A DNA stretch of 64,000 nucleotides from Punctularia strigosozonata HHB-11173 SS5 (Eukaryota > Basidiomycota > Agaricomycetes > Corticiales > Punctulariaceae). The DNA is taken from contig NW_006767442.1 of the NCBI RefSeq assembly GCF_000264995.1, positions 772,852-836,851 on the forward strand. Reading direction: 5' to 3'. This document shows positions 1 to 10,787 of this stretch, in pieces. The notes beneath the pieces are model-generated. The model did not search any database and was not told the DNA's origin. It saw nothing but the letters and a program-made list of their open reading frames with translations. Position 1 is the stretch's first letter. Each line of letters opens with the position of its first letter. A program made the translations under genes and the position numbers.

Positions 1-153
1 TTGGGGGGAAGAAGCAGCGATTGCGCCTCCACCGGTCAGTAGCACTATGAAGAAGAAGGCATCCAAGAGGGGTCTTGGAGGGGGTTGGGGAAGGTATGCG
101 TAACCAATCCCACGGTTACACTGCCACGCATCTACTTGTTGTTGGGTGTCCAT
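1..153 (-). CDS. Possible 5' end of a membrane protein gene cut by the window edge
   Basis: An ATG at 151-153 on the minus strand opens a frame that stays open for 51 codons to the first base of the window. The conceptual N-terminus is polar, then proline-rich, and ends in a hydrophobic stretch (LLDAFFFIVLLTGGG) that could be a membrane segment. No family is recognised and no splice site can be judged because the gene would run off the edge. It may equally be chance; the open length is short and nothing upstream looks like a clear promoter. Confidence 0.28.
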   Translation of the reverse strand, partial: MDTQQQVDAWQCNRGIGYAYLPQPPPRPLLDAFFFIVLLTGGGAIAASSPQ

Positions 154-1440
154 CCTCCTCCACCTTTCTCCCAAGTCATAGATTCTTCGAAGCTCTACAA
201 AATAGATAAATTGACATATCTTACTATCTAATTAAATTTGAACACCCTTGGTTGCTGCAAACTACGCGCTCCCTCTCACAGAGCACCACAAAGTTGCATC
301 AAGTGCCGTACGTTCCACAACGGTTCTGAATATATAACTTCGCTGCTCGTTCAGGCGCAAGCGGCGGCCGGTGCGCAGACCTGGAGGCACAGGCAATCTG
401 GTCCCGTTCGCGAGGCAACGATCGTCGCCGACGATCGGTAGCAGACCAGCGAGAGCAAGGAAGACCCATAACCTTGATCAGGAGTGCAAAAGACGGGGCG
501 CGCGCCATCGACTTCGAATCGAATAGAACAAGCCAGTGAAGTTACTCTCCGAGAACCGATGCCGCCATAGCGTCGTGAGGCCGATTGGGTACTAGCACGG
601 CGCCGATGGGCGTGCTAGGATGGATGTGAAGAGGGAGGGCCGTCTGAACGGCGCCGTTGCAGTCATAGGTTGCGTAACATGATTGCCAACGTCCGATATG
701 TAGATAGCAAAGGTGGCGACGTCAACGTACTTGCGTATTTGGTACGTAGTACTTACATGTACGACCGACGTCAGAATCTATACCAGAGCTCCTCCGAGAG
801 AACTGAAAGAGTCGAAAGTAGCGATGACGTCGGACGATGGCGTAACGTGGCAACGCCTAACCCGGCTTGGGATGACCGTAGCGTCGTCGTAAATCCGAGC
901 CGCTCGTCGACAAGACGAACATCAGGAGACGCGATGCCCAAGTGGCGATGATTGAGTTTTCTGGGGTGCTTCGAGACTCAGCGGCTGGTCTGGATCATCA
1001 ACTGATACGTACGGGCATAGCGAGCGTACAAAACGGGTGGGACATCGCATATATATGGTTGGACAGAAAACAAGAAAGGTTCGAGACATCCCAAGCCGGG
1101 TGCCGAGATCCAACTTTAGGGGGAACTGCGGAAAATCAAGAGCGGGAACTCATGTGAATGGATGCTCGATCGTCTGCTGACCGTGGCGCGAGCTGCGGTT
1201 GAAACTTGAGTTGGCCTCGTTGAGTAGCGGCCATACTCGAGAGGTTCGAGCGGGAAAGCAGCACACAGTCGTGTGCCCGTGCGCGTCGACCGAAGGAGTG
1301 TCAATTGAGCTCGGGGCGGGAGGGAAGGCTCGGCACGACAGGCCGGCACCGGACAGAAGCACAGCATGCCATTCTGGATGACAGTGGATGTTGCCGGGGC
1401 GCTGGGAATTCAAAGGCACCGTTCTGCGCTGACGCAAAAG
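154..1440. other. Gene-poor stretch
   Basis: Only short, unsupported frames occur on either strand; none shows a domain, a signal peptide or a believable exon chain. The sequence is CpG-rich and uneven in character, like decayed or rearranged DNA. I see no tRNA and no clear repeat within it. Confidence 0.5.
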
Positions 1441-1444
1441 GTCC

Positions 1445-1652
1445 CAACAGGGCAGGCTCCTGAACCAGCCGAGCCATCGCGTCGAGAGCGCCGGGCAAGG
1501 CTGCATCCTAGAAAGGGGGACTTGCTATATTAGGGGTAGAGTCATGTGAAGGTCATGTGAGAGTCATGTGAGGACTTCCATTTTAGGCCTAAGTTTTGGT
1601 TGCTCGACGCGATGGACCGGCTGGCACAAGATGTAATTTCAAATTTCTTTGC
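1445..1652. repeat. Left arm of nested inverted repeats around the terpene synthase
   Basis: Two blocks lie here. Block A (about 1445-1487) reappears reverse-complemented at about 3878-3918. Block B (about 1562-1645, including the palindromic TTAGGCCTAA) reappears reverse-complemented at 3716-3802 with only a handful of mismatches over about 85 bp. Order and orientation are mirrored, so the two arms are colinear inverted repeats. A and B also share a related core (CTCGACGCGAT..CGGCTGG) and point away from each other. A short direct repeat, GTCATGTGA, occurs three times at about 1541-1571. Confidence 0.75.
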
Positions 1653-2067
1653 CGGTTTGCCGTGAGCCTAAGACCCAGCTTAGGGTCAGTCGTGCTTGAC
1701 GCTAGTTGGCCCGCGAAATGTAATGCACATCCAAATCGGGTAGGATCCTCGCTCAGGCCCTTGGAACGCGCACAGCTTCTGTCCGGCGTGTACGAGCAGC
1801 ATCGGCTGGGGATGCTCACCCTGGGACACAGTCGCACTGTGAACTCGACCGGCAGTGACGTAGCCCTGCGGAGCGCGGTGAGCTCTGGTCTGCAATGTAC
1901 GTTACTAGTGGGATATAGCCCGGCTGCGCGAAGCCGATGTCGTTGGAGTAGGTCCACTCAGAGCTCGACAGTGTTCACGCCCTCCGTGAGCGCGTCCAGC
2001 AGGTGGCACCAGGTTCGGCGGCTCGCCCGCGATGTGGTTGAAGAACCGGTCGACCTCCTTGGGACTC

Positions 2068-2073
2068 TATAAA
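2068..2073 (+). promoter_or_regulatory. TATA box of the terpene synthase
   Basis: TATAAA lies 44 bp upstream of the ATG at 2117, the only good TATA match in the upstream region. The position fits a fungal core promoter with a short 5' UTR. The rest of 1653-2067 shows no gene. Confidence 0.45.
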
Positions 2074-2116
2074 GCTGGTTCGAAGTCGGTGAGTCGGTCA
2101 CCCACACCCAGCCAAT

Positions 2117-3316
2117 ATGGGACGCCCTCAGAAGAAAATCATCCGCATTCCTCGCACCCTTGTACACTGGCCCTTCCCTCATAGAATTAACCCCCACTAT
2201 CAGGAGGCGAAGTATGTGTCGCAGTCCTGGATCGAGAGCTTCCATGCCTTCGAGCCGAGGGCTCAGGATGCCTTCAACCGTTGCGACTTCGGTTAGTACT
2301 GCTTCGTAACACCTTGTTGAAAAGCTGACAATGTTGCATAGGCCTGTTCGCGGCTCTCGCCTATCCTAAGATGTCTCTATGTGTGTTGTCCCCGAGTCCA
2401 CCCGTCCGTGCTGCGACTCATTTCCCGTGTAGCTCACCTCAGAGTCGGTTGCGAATTGATCAACTTATTCTTCGTTGTGGACGAGGTCTCCGACTTGCAA
2501 TCTGCGGATGTGATCCACAGGCAAGTAGACATTGTTCTGGATGCCCTGCGCAACCCACACAAGCCTTGCCCCGCAGGCGAATGGGTTGGCGGAGAAATCA
2601 CTCGGCAGTAGGTCATTTGCTCCGGGTATACGATGCTCTCACTGACTTTACTATACCAGATTTTGGGAACGTGCAAACGTCGATGCGAGCGATGTGATGC
2701 AGCGCCGTTTCCTGAAAAGCTTTGGCGACTACCTCGAATCCGTCGTCGATCAAGCCCGCGACAGAGACTGTCGGCACATTCGCGACATCGAGGGATACAT
2801 GGAGGTCCGGCGCAAGAACATCGGTTGCAGACCCTTGCTCGCTCTCATGCTCCTTGAGAAGGACGTACCTGAGGAAATCTTCGACCCTCCGCTCATCGAG
2901 GAGATGACTCGCATAGCAATCGATGTGATCACTGTCTAACGTATGTCTTGAGCTCACGCTTAGTTCGGATTCTTACCCATGATCTACAGGACATGTACTC
3001 CTTCAACCGGGAGAAGTCTCAGGATGATGCCGATCACAACTTCATGACCGTCGTGATGCATAGTGTGGGCATGAACATTGCCCGAGCCATGGCCTTTACT
3101 GGCCGGCGTCACGAGCAGCTCGCGGCGGAGTTCGTGAAGCTCTGGGAAGACTCGAAGAATGACCCCGCGTGCATGCAGCTGAGTGTCCAACGCTACATCG
3201 AGAGCATCGGCAACCTGGTCCGCACTAACGATCAATGGAGCTTCGAAAGTCAGCGTTACTTTGGCCGTCACGGGCTCAAGGTAAAGCGCACTTCGTCGAT
3301 ATTGCGCACGATGTGA
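2117..3316 (+). pseudogene. Sesquiterpene-synthase-like gene with one frame break
   Basis: Terpene cyclases of the fungal trichodiene/pentalenene type turn farnesyl diphosphate into sesquiterpenes. Seen here: a start at 2117, an N-terminal motif of the family ([16 protein letters not shown]), the first metal motif as DEVSD (about 2479-2493), the second (NSE) motif as ND-M-Y-S-F-N-R-E (exon start 2990) and the late Arg-Tyr pair (SQRYFG). Likely exons are 2117-2291, 2342 to about 2388, about 2443-2607, 2660-2940 and 2990-3316; the second intron's borders are unsure. Exon 4 reaches a stop (2937-2939) exactly where the SND of the NSE motif should be read, and the motif is intact in the next frame, so one small indel separates the two halves. 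It may be a young pseudogene or a base-call error. Length (about 350 codons) is normal. Inverted repeats flank it on both sides. Confidence 0.82.
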
Positions 3317-3334
3317 ACCACGGGGCTGCCCTTG

Positions 3335-3391
3335 TGCGCCTTGAGCACCTCGCACGCTGCGGGCGCCTTGAGCACCTCGCATGATGTGGGT
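3335..3391. repeat. Two-copy tandem repeat of about 28 bp
   Basis: The unit GCGCCTTGAGCACCTCGCA occurs twice back to back just after the terpene synthase stop, differing at a few bases. The rest of 3317-3711 has no recognisable gene. Confidence 0.7.
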
Positions 3392-3711
3392 GTCTCAACG
3401 ATTCCGCTGCTGAGGCTCTGCATGTTATCTGGAGGAGGACCTCCGTCTCCTCGACACGGAACGTTTTCCAGCCCTTCTCGTGCACAGATTTGCGCACGCC
3501 GTGGCCAAAATGCGCGTGAAGCAGACGTCGGAGTCAATGCACAGATGGTGCAATCAATATGCAGGAGGATAGCTTACCTTCTTCTGGATGTTGTCCCTCC
3601 GGTTCGGTCTTCTCGGCACACAGTACACCTCCAAATATTGCGTGGGATCTGATCAACGAAAACTAGCTCTCCTGACCCTGTGGTAGGTTTTATGCGTGAT
3701 CGCCGAGCAAT

Positions 3712-3920
3712 GCCGCAATTTGAAATTACATCTTGTGCCAGCCGGTCTATCGCGTCGAGCAACACAACTTAGGCCTAAAACGGAAATCCTCACATGACCT
3801 TCACATGATCATTATCCAAATCAGGATGTGCCCCTTATTTCTGGGATCCAGCATCGCCCAAGCTGCTCGGATTCACTCGACGCGATAGCCCGGCTGGTTC
3901 AGGAGCCTGCCAACAGGGCC
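3712..3920. repeat. Right arm of nested inverted repeats around the terpene synthase
   Basis: 3716-3802 is the reverse complement of 1562-1645 and 3878-3918 is the reverse complement of about 1445-1487. Together with the left arm this brackets about 2.5 kb. I could not find a convincing target-site duplication, so the outer ends are approximate. Confidence 0.75.
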
Positions 3921-4328
3921 GCGATAAGGCCCCAGCGGTATTCGACACGAACTCTATTACTTATTGTGCCAACTCGAGCTAGCTGCGATCCAAGACACGC
4001 AGACACATCGACAGAGGCCAACGCAGAGCGGCAGGCATACCCCGGGTTTATTTTCACGGGCAGAATGTGCCGAATCAAACGCAGATTCGGGGGCAAAACG
4101 CGAACGCGAAGAACATGCGGGCTCGCGGGGTTCTGATATGGCGGTGAGAATCAGCCGGCGACCCTAATCACAGCCAGCTGTGGGTCTCGAGACGCCCTCC
4201 CGTGCGTATCGTCCACGGGTTCTTTCCAACCGTCCTCCTCCCTCCTCCTCGTCGACTGCTCTGTCTCGCAGACAGACAGCGCCAGCCCTTCTCCCGTCAC
4301 CGACACCGACACACCGTCCACCCCCGCC

Positions 4329-7024
4329 ATGTCGGGCCCTCCTGGCGAGCACGAGCACTTGCACACGGCGCAGAACACGCCTCTCCCCGCGAGCGACGAT
4401 CCGTTCAGCCCGCGCGCGGCCACGCCCGCCACCGCCTCCACCTACAGCGCGCTGCCCGCAGGTGCAGGCGCCCCGTCGATCCGCCCCGTCCCGTCGGGCC
4501 ACAACTCGTACGAAGGAGGTCTCGACGAGGCTCTCGCACCCCCCGCCGCACCCTTCGGCACCAGGGGCACCGAATCGCCCGTGCCCAGCGGTGCGGACTC
4601 CAACCGCGGATCGGCGTACTACCCCTCCTCGCCCGTCGCCGGCGAGAGCAACCCGTTCTTGACGCCCAACGCCGAGCGCGGGGCGTTGTCTCCCCGCGAT
4701 TCGACGCACCTCGGCGCGGCCGAGCCGCTGTTCGTCAACGAAAAGGCGCTCGACAGTCGGCCCCAACGGAAGGGGCTCCTGCGCCGGCCCATCTGCTGGA
4801 TCATTACCGGCGTCGTCGCCGTGGTCGTTATCGTGGCTGTCGTCGTCCCCGTCGTCCTCATCGTCGGCAAGAAGTCGTCATCCAGCAGCGGCGGCAGCAG
4901 CAGCGGAGGCAAGGGATCGTCGTCGAACCCGCAGAGCCCGACGGGCGACATCACCGGCGGAGACGGCAGCACGGTCATCACCGCCAACGGCTCGTTCACG
5001 TACAAGAACCAGTTTGGCGGGTTCTGGTACCAGGATCCGAACGATCCGTTCGCGAATAACGCACAATGCAACTCGTGGACCAAGCCACTCAACCAGAGCT
5101 GGGACTGGGTCAACGACAAGATCTACGGGTAAGTAGGAAGGAAGAACGCCGCTGGAGTCGACGTACTGATAAGAAGCGCGATAGTGTTAACCTTGGCGGA
5201 TGGTTCGTCCTGGAACCGTTCATTACACCCTCGTTCTACCAGATCTATAACGGTTCGGTCGACGAATGGACGCTTTCGGTCATGATGGCCAACGATACCG
5301 CCAATGGCGGCCTTTCGCAGATCGAGCAGCACTACGCCACCTTCATCGTATGTCCTTCTTTTCATATGTACCGTCTTCCCAGAGGTCCCGCGATACAATC
5401 TCGGACTCACCATCTCGCGTTCATACAGACGGAAGAAGACATTGCCCAGATCGCGGGCGCGGGTCTGAACTGGGTTCGCGTGCCGATCCCCTTCTGGGCG
5501 ATCGACGTGTGGAACGACGAGCCCTTCTTGGCCAAGACGGCGTGGAAGTACATCCTCCGTCTCTTCGACTGGTGCAGGAAGTACGGGATCCGCATCAACC
5601 TTGATCTGCACACCATTCCCGGTTCTCAGAACGGTACGTGTATTTGGCTAATCTGTCTCGATCCGCCGTCTGATGGCTTGTGTAGGCTACAACCACTCCG
5701 GTCGCCTTGGCTCTATCAACTGGCTCCTGGGCGCGATGGGTGTCGCCAACGCTCAAAGGAGTTTGCAGTACATTCGTACCATCGCCGAGTTTATCAGCCA
5801 GCCGGAGTACGAGAACCTGATTCCGATGTTCGGCATGGTCAACGAGCCCCTACTGGGTGACATCGGCCTCGACGCCTTGACACGATTGTAAGCGCCATCG
5901 CCGACTCATTTCCGTATACGGGCGCTGACCTCACTTTCTCAGCTATCTCCAGGCGCACGACACCATCCGGTCCATCACCGGGATCGGCAAGGGCCCCTTC
6001 CTCTCTATTCACGACGGCTTCCAGGGCAACACCCCCTGGGTCAACTTCCTCCGCGGCTCGGACCGTATCGCGATGGACACCCACCCGTACTTCGCCTTTG
6101 GCGGCGCGATGACCGACCCGTTCATCAACGGTACGGGCGCCGGCGCCGGCGGCGTCTGGCCTGCCAAGGCGTGCCAGTCCTGGGGCGGAGGTATCGTTCA
6201 GAGCCAGCAGGACTTTGGTGTCACCATCGCCGGCGAGTTCAGCGCGGGCTGGAACGACTGCGGTCTGTTCTTGCACGGCGTCGGAGATCAGAGCACGGCG
6301 TACCCTGGCGACTGTAGCCAGTGGACGGAGTGGCAGAACTACTCGCAGGAGCAGAAGGACGGCTTGAACAACTTTGTGAGCGCGTCCATGGATGCGCTCC
6401 AGAACTGGTTCTTCTGGACCTGGAAGGTACGAGTGTGTCCTTTTTACGTCGTTTTAGCGGTGCTGACCGTCGTTTCAGATCGGCAACTCTACCGCGGGCA
6501 CCGTCGAGACCCCGATGTGGTCGTACAAGCTCGGTCTCGAGAACGGCTGGATGCCGACCGACCCGCGCACGTCCGCCGGAAAATGCGCCGACCACGGCGT
6601 CCTCATCACGCCGTTCAACAACTCGTACCAGTCCTGGCAGACGGGCGGCGCGTCCGCAGGCACGATCGAGGCGACGTCGGTGCAGACGTTCGGTCAGTGG
6701 CCGCCGCCGACGATCTCGGGCGTATCGGCGATCGCGATGTCGGACGTGCCGACGTACACCCAGACCGCGCCCGCGAACACGCTCCCCATGCCGACGTACA
6801 CGAACGGGAAGGGCAAGACGGTGTCGGTGAGCGATGACGGCTGGGCGCAACCGACGGATACAGCCGGAGGCGTGACGACCGTCGCGGACTGTGTTTACCC
6901 TGACCCGTGGACGATCGGGACGGCGAGCACGGCGAGCTGTACTGGCAGCGGACAGGCGAGCATGGGATCCGCCGCCATCGCGAGCGTGCCGATCACGAGC
7001 GCGACCACCGCGACCGCGCGCTGA
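4329..7024 (+). CDS. Membrane-anchored GH5 glucan 1,3-beta-glucosidase
   Basis: Exo-acting 1,3-beta-glucanase of glycoside hydrolase family 5, expected to trim cell-wall glucan at the plasma membrane. Exons 4329-5128, 5185-5347, 5429-5633, 5686-5887, 5943-6426 and 6479-7024 give 799 aa. The first 150 residues are a Pro/Ser-rich cytosolic tail, then RRP and a hydrophobic segment at about 155-180, so it is a type II membrane protein, like the fungal ExgD class. A Ser/Gly linker follows, then the catalytic domain: VNLGGWFVLEPFITPS, the acid/base Glu in MVNEP (about residue 443) and the nucleophile in AGEFS (about 555). The C-terminal 180 residues are Ser/Thr-rich. Start choice: first ATG in a frame continuous with the domain. 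The 408 bp upstream (3921-4328) hold CT-rich promoter-like sequence and no gene. Confidence 0.94.
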
Positions 7025-7714
7025 GTCGCCTCGTCTCCAGCATGGATGTAGACGGCGGATGGATCTTCCCTTCGCGCATACACGCGGTCAGACCTATAGT
7101 TTTTGCCCGAGACGGACCGTGGTGGCCCCTCTCTCTCTTTGCTCATAGCACGATATCGATATACACACCTGTTGGATTTTTTATATCTTGCTCTCTCTCG
7201 CTCGCTAACAGACTATTATTGCTACACTCTTAGTACCTCTTGCTGGACATATATTGTTCCGTGTCGATCTTTCGTGTGCTACGCTCTCTTTATACCGATA
7301 GATGCTCTCCTTACTATCAGTCCAGTGTTTTTTTTTTTTTGTTGTATTCGTGTATATTTTGCGCCTCACTGTTCACCTTCTTGACGCAATCCACTTTGGC
7401 TAGTACGACCCGTATGAGAGTTACAACCTGCTGTCCGAGCGGCCTGTCAAAGCTCATCGAATCCACAGCTCATGAGCGAAGAAACACTCCTGGACGCCGC
7501 ATATAGATATTATGTCGTATGGTTAGCGCCGGACCTCTAATACTGCAGACTCAACGATCGACTTTCTACTCTTAATCAGTGCCACTTCGGCCATCCGTGC
7601 GCTCAGCTACCGCATTGAGTCCGTGAAAGGCACTCCTGTGGGCGATCGTCTTCACCGCTCATCGACGCGTCGGCCCGTGCATGTTGAGGTAGCCCCGACG
7701 CCTGCAACGCGAAC
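7025..7714. other. Intergenic region, 3' UTR of GH5 gene and promoter of CTK3-like gene
   Basis: T-rich and CT-rich runs at about 7120-7340, including a long T tract near 7329, fit a 3' UTR. No believable coding frame is present. Confidence 0.5.
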
Positions 7715-8748
7715 ATGGATCCCTTCGAAGTAAGGATGCAGTTCCTTACGCTCCTGCGCCGGCTAAATGCGTCAGTCCAGTTTCTTACAAGCGCTAGTTT
7801 GACTGGACTGAACGAGCACTAAACGGAATGCCACTCCGCCGACAGTTCGCAGCAAAGCATTCAAAAGGTCGTTAGCTTCGCGCTCAAGTACTTCCCCCGC
7901 TGTGGCGAAGACATATGGGATTGCGTCGTCGAGGAGTGCGGCAAGGTGCGTTCATAGCGCTCTCAGTGCAGACCCGCACGGATGTTGACCGTTGTGCGGC
8001 TCGACCAGGGTACAGTGAACGATCGTATCAACATCCTCTACTTTCTCGACTCGCTATGCGAGTCCAGTTTGCTAGCCAAATCGCACCCTGCCACGAGCGC
8101 ATTCCAGGCGACACAAGAAGGCGGCAACAGCTCGTTCTACGTCCCGTTCGTCGCGCGCGACTTGCAGAAGATAGTGGAATCCGTCGTGCCAGAGGGTCGC
8201 CATGGCTTACCCAACCTTATGAGCACCATACAGGTAAACCCAGTTGCGCGTACAGGCAGTCATTCGGTCGCAAATTTATGTGAAACGCTCAGATATTGGA
8301 GAACTGGCGGACCAAACGTATTATCGACCCTCAAAAGGTAGAGGAGATCGTCGCGTCTCTAGAAGCACGCAAGGTTGCGCAGACGCCCGCCGCTGCACCG
8401 GTCCCCTCATTATCACGGCCGGAAATTGTTAAACGGATCGAAGAGGACCGAGAACGCCACAAACGCCTACGTGAGCGCCGCTGGGTCCAGCCTATCTCGC
8501 ATCATCCACACGCCGCGATGTTGCCCCCTCCTTTGGCCTCTTTCCTCCCTCTGGATGAGCACGACGAAGGCTGGCGACCGAACGAAGAACTCACGCTCGA
8601 TATCGAATTCGAAAACGAGTGGGAGACGACCAGCGACTGGAACGAGGACGACGACGAAGCTGTGTCTGAGGAGACCGAGTTGTGTTTCCCGGATCAAAAG
8701 GAGTGGCCGCGGCCAACGGACGGGGAGAAGGCGATGGACCTCGGGTGA
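7715..8748 (+). CDS. ctk3: CTD kinase subunit gamma-like protein (CID domain)
   Basis: Ctk3 is the third subunit of the CTDK-I kinase that phosphorylates Ser2 of the RNA polymerase II C-terminal repeat. Exons 7715-7770, 7846-7945, 8009-8233 and 8293-8748 give 278 aa. The N-terminal part is helical and matches the Ctk3 CID fold, with the block RINILYFLDSLCE typical of the family and the opening MDPFEVRMQFLTLLRRLNAS. The middle has the C-terminal Ctk3 pattern (ILENWRTKRIIDP), then a charged coil and an acidic tail. Start choice: first ATG, giving the family's usual short N-terminus. Function is by homology from memory. Confidence 0.87.
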
Positions 8749-9423
8749 GGCGATGGCGGCTGGTCAATCATGCGACTGCGGCTATTCGCTTGCTCTAGCG
8801 CCGTGCCAATGGGAATATATGCCTCTCGGTCGTACGCATGATCACGAAATTTGTCCATTGCACTGGTACTATGAAATGCATTCCCGCGGCTCCCAGTATG
8901 CTCGCTGAGGATAGTGAAAGCCATCGGCCTTTGTTGACTCCGAACGATCCCTTTTAGCGGCGAGTAGATTGCTCACACTCGTCTGCATTATGATCCGCTG
9001 TTGAGGTATACTGAGATCACAGAAGATGATTCGCATTTTTGTCAGGCTCCACGAAAGTGAGATCTTGTCGCAGACACTACTTCTATTACGCAGTAATGCT
9101 GTCGATCCGCCTCTCATGGCTGTAAAACGCAGAGAAAGAAAGAATCGAACGCGTCGAGAATTCATTGCAAAAGAGATATACAACGCAAACCAGAAGAGAT
9201 GACGATACATTCATAGCACGGCAAAGCAAGTAATATAAATCCGACCAAACGAGTGTATGTACAACGAATGTGGTTGCTTAATGATAGGGATAAACAAGGA
9301 AAAGGCGAGGATGGCGCAGCACCGTATTATAAGATAAATACGAGTCCCGGGAATGAAATGCCGAAGGTCGTGAAAAGTCATGGAAGGACATGGACAAATC
9401 ATACCAAGCCGTGCGTTCATCCA
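8749..9423. other. Convergent intergenic region
   Basis: Gap between the stops of the CTK3-like gene and the opposite-strand membrane protein. A-rich stretches at about 9120-9300 look like 3' UTR sequence. Small frames are present but unsupported. Confidence 0.5.
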
Positions 9424-10135
9424 TCAGGATGAGCGGCTATCCGCGGAAGCATCGCCATCCGGTCCTACGTGGGTACGCGTGTACGCTGGGGGCGGAGGAC
9501 CGTCCTCTATGCGCGCGGTGGAGTACCCCCCGTAGTGGTCCTCTTTCTCGTCTTTCTTGACGGCAAAGGTGTACGACGAAGACGTAGGGCTTGGAATCAT
9601 GTCCGATGTGGTGAGGTAAGTTGTCGAACGCGTGAGATGAGACGCGGCAAGCGAGAGTCGCGAGGCAAATGGATCCAGCGCCAATGAAGGCCGTGCCGGA
9701 GGTAGCGTCGGGTCTTGCAACGCGGGCGATGACAGGGTCGCGGCGTCCGCCTCGTAGAATTCCCAGACGCCATCTTCACGGCGTTTCGCTACGCGCATGT
9801 TCTCCCCTGGGCGCGTGGCTGCGAATGGAATAACTTGAGCATACAGGAAGGAGGCTGAAGGGGGTTTACGGAGTGGATGTGCGGTGAACGATGAACGGAT
9901 AATGATACTCACCGTCTCGGGTGCCAAAGGGAGTGATACGCGAAGCAGGGTGCTGGGGTTCGACAGTCCATGAACTGAAAGGCCTTGTTCGCGGGGCCTC
10001 CACGTCGCGGATGCGAGAGCCCTTCTCCGCATTCCGACGGTTTCGACGCCGGAGCACGAACGCTACTCCCCCTGCCAAGAGGCAGATGGCGAGCAGTGAG
10101 AAGATGACGGCTAGTGCAATAGTGGGGGTGCCCAT
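9424..10135 (-). CDS. Small single-pass membrane protein, function unknown
   Basis: Two exons (10135-9913, 9818-9424) joined by a 94-nt GT-AG intron give 205 aa. Residues about 5-28 are strongly hydrophobic (ALAVIFSLLAICLLAGGVAF) and are followed at once by RRRNRRNAEK, so the protein should sit with its C-terminus in the cytosol. The remainder is low-complexity, rich in Ser, Thr and Pro, ending PPPPAYTRTHVG. I recognise no family; the layout resembles many fungal-only plasma-membrane proteins. It is divergent from GCN1 across 652 bp. Confidence 0.6.
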
Positions 10136-10787
10136 GGTTGAGTTGAGAGGGGCGTGGCGGTAATGCGAGACCTTGACCACGCGTTCAACGATGAAAAGAG
10201 TGAGATGTCGAACGATGAGTAGGAGACCGTGAATGATTGATGAACCAGGACCGTCAAGGTGCGGAACCTGTACGGAGAGTTCTGTATTTATTTCCGTCCG
10301 ATGTATCCTGTACCCCACATTTGAATTAGCAAATGCAGGAAACAAAGCGTCCGAAGCGGGTAACGCCGTGTAACTAAAGACAAGAAGGCTCACTTTGGTT
10401 GACGACGTACCACCGCAGAACTCCCTATGCCAAGATCCTCGAGAAGCGCATGAACTGGCGCGAGGAAACAGCGAGAACGGGCAAACTTCACGAGGATGAG
10501 GGTGAAACTGAGTCCAAGAGAGCTCGTTGAACAGAAGCGGGGTCTCGTGGGTCTTGTTCCCAGTCTGACCGTGGGAACGATCGGCCACTGACAAAATATT
10601 CGAGTTTCTTTTGATTTTCGTCGATTGACTCGTGCCGGTACCGCTCAACTCTGACTTTCCTTGAAGTGCCGACCTGCCCTCCAAACCGTTCCAGAAACTT
10701 CGGAAACTCGACGCTCAGTCGTCAGAGGGCTTTCGAAAAGCTCAAGTTCAGTCTTGGGTGGCAGCAACCGTTTCCGTGCAGGAGGAC
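10136..10787. promoter_or_regulatory. Divergent promoter region between the membrane protein and GCN1
   Basis: This 652-bp stretch separates two start codons on opposite strands. An open frame crosses part of it on the minus strand, but it lacks a family match and runs upstream of the chosen start. No individual sites could be called with confidence. Confidence 0.45.

Noticed and set aside
670-951. 93-codon plus-strand frame near the window start
   Set aside because: No motif, no splice partners, and a composition like random CpG-rich sequence.
4202-5059. Overlapping plus-strand frame of 285 codons rich in Arg
   Set aside because: Shadow of the GH5 first exon in another frame; the GH5 frame carries the membrane segment and continues into the catalytic domain.
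9866-10684. Minus-strand frame of 272 codons through the GCN1 promoter
   Set aside because: Only its last part is coding (exon 1 of the small membrane protein). The upstream text lacks any motif, and the start at 10135 gives a clean membrane anchor.
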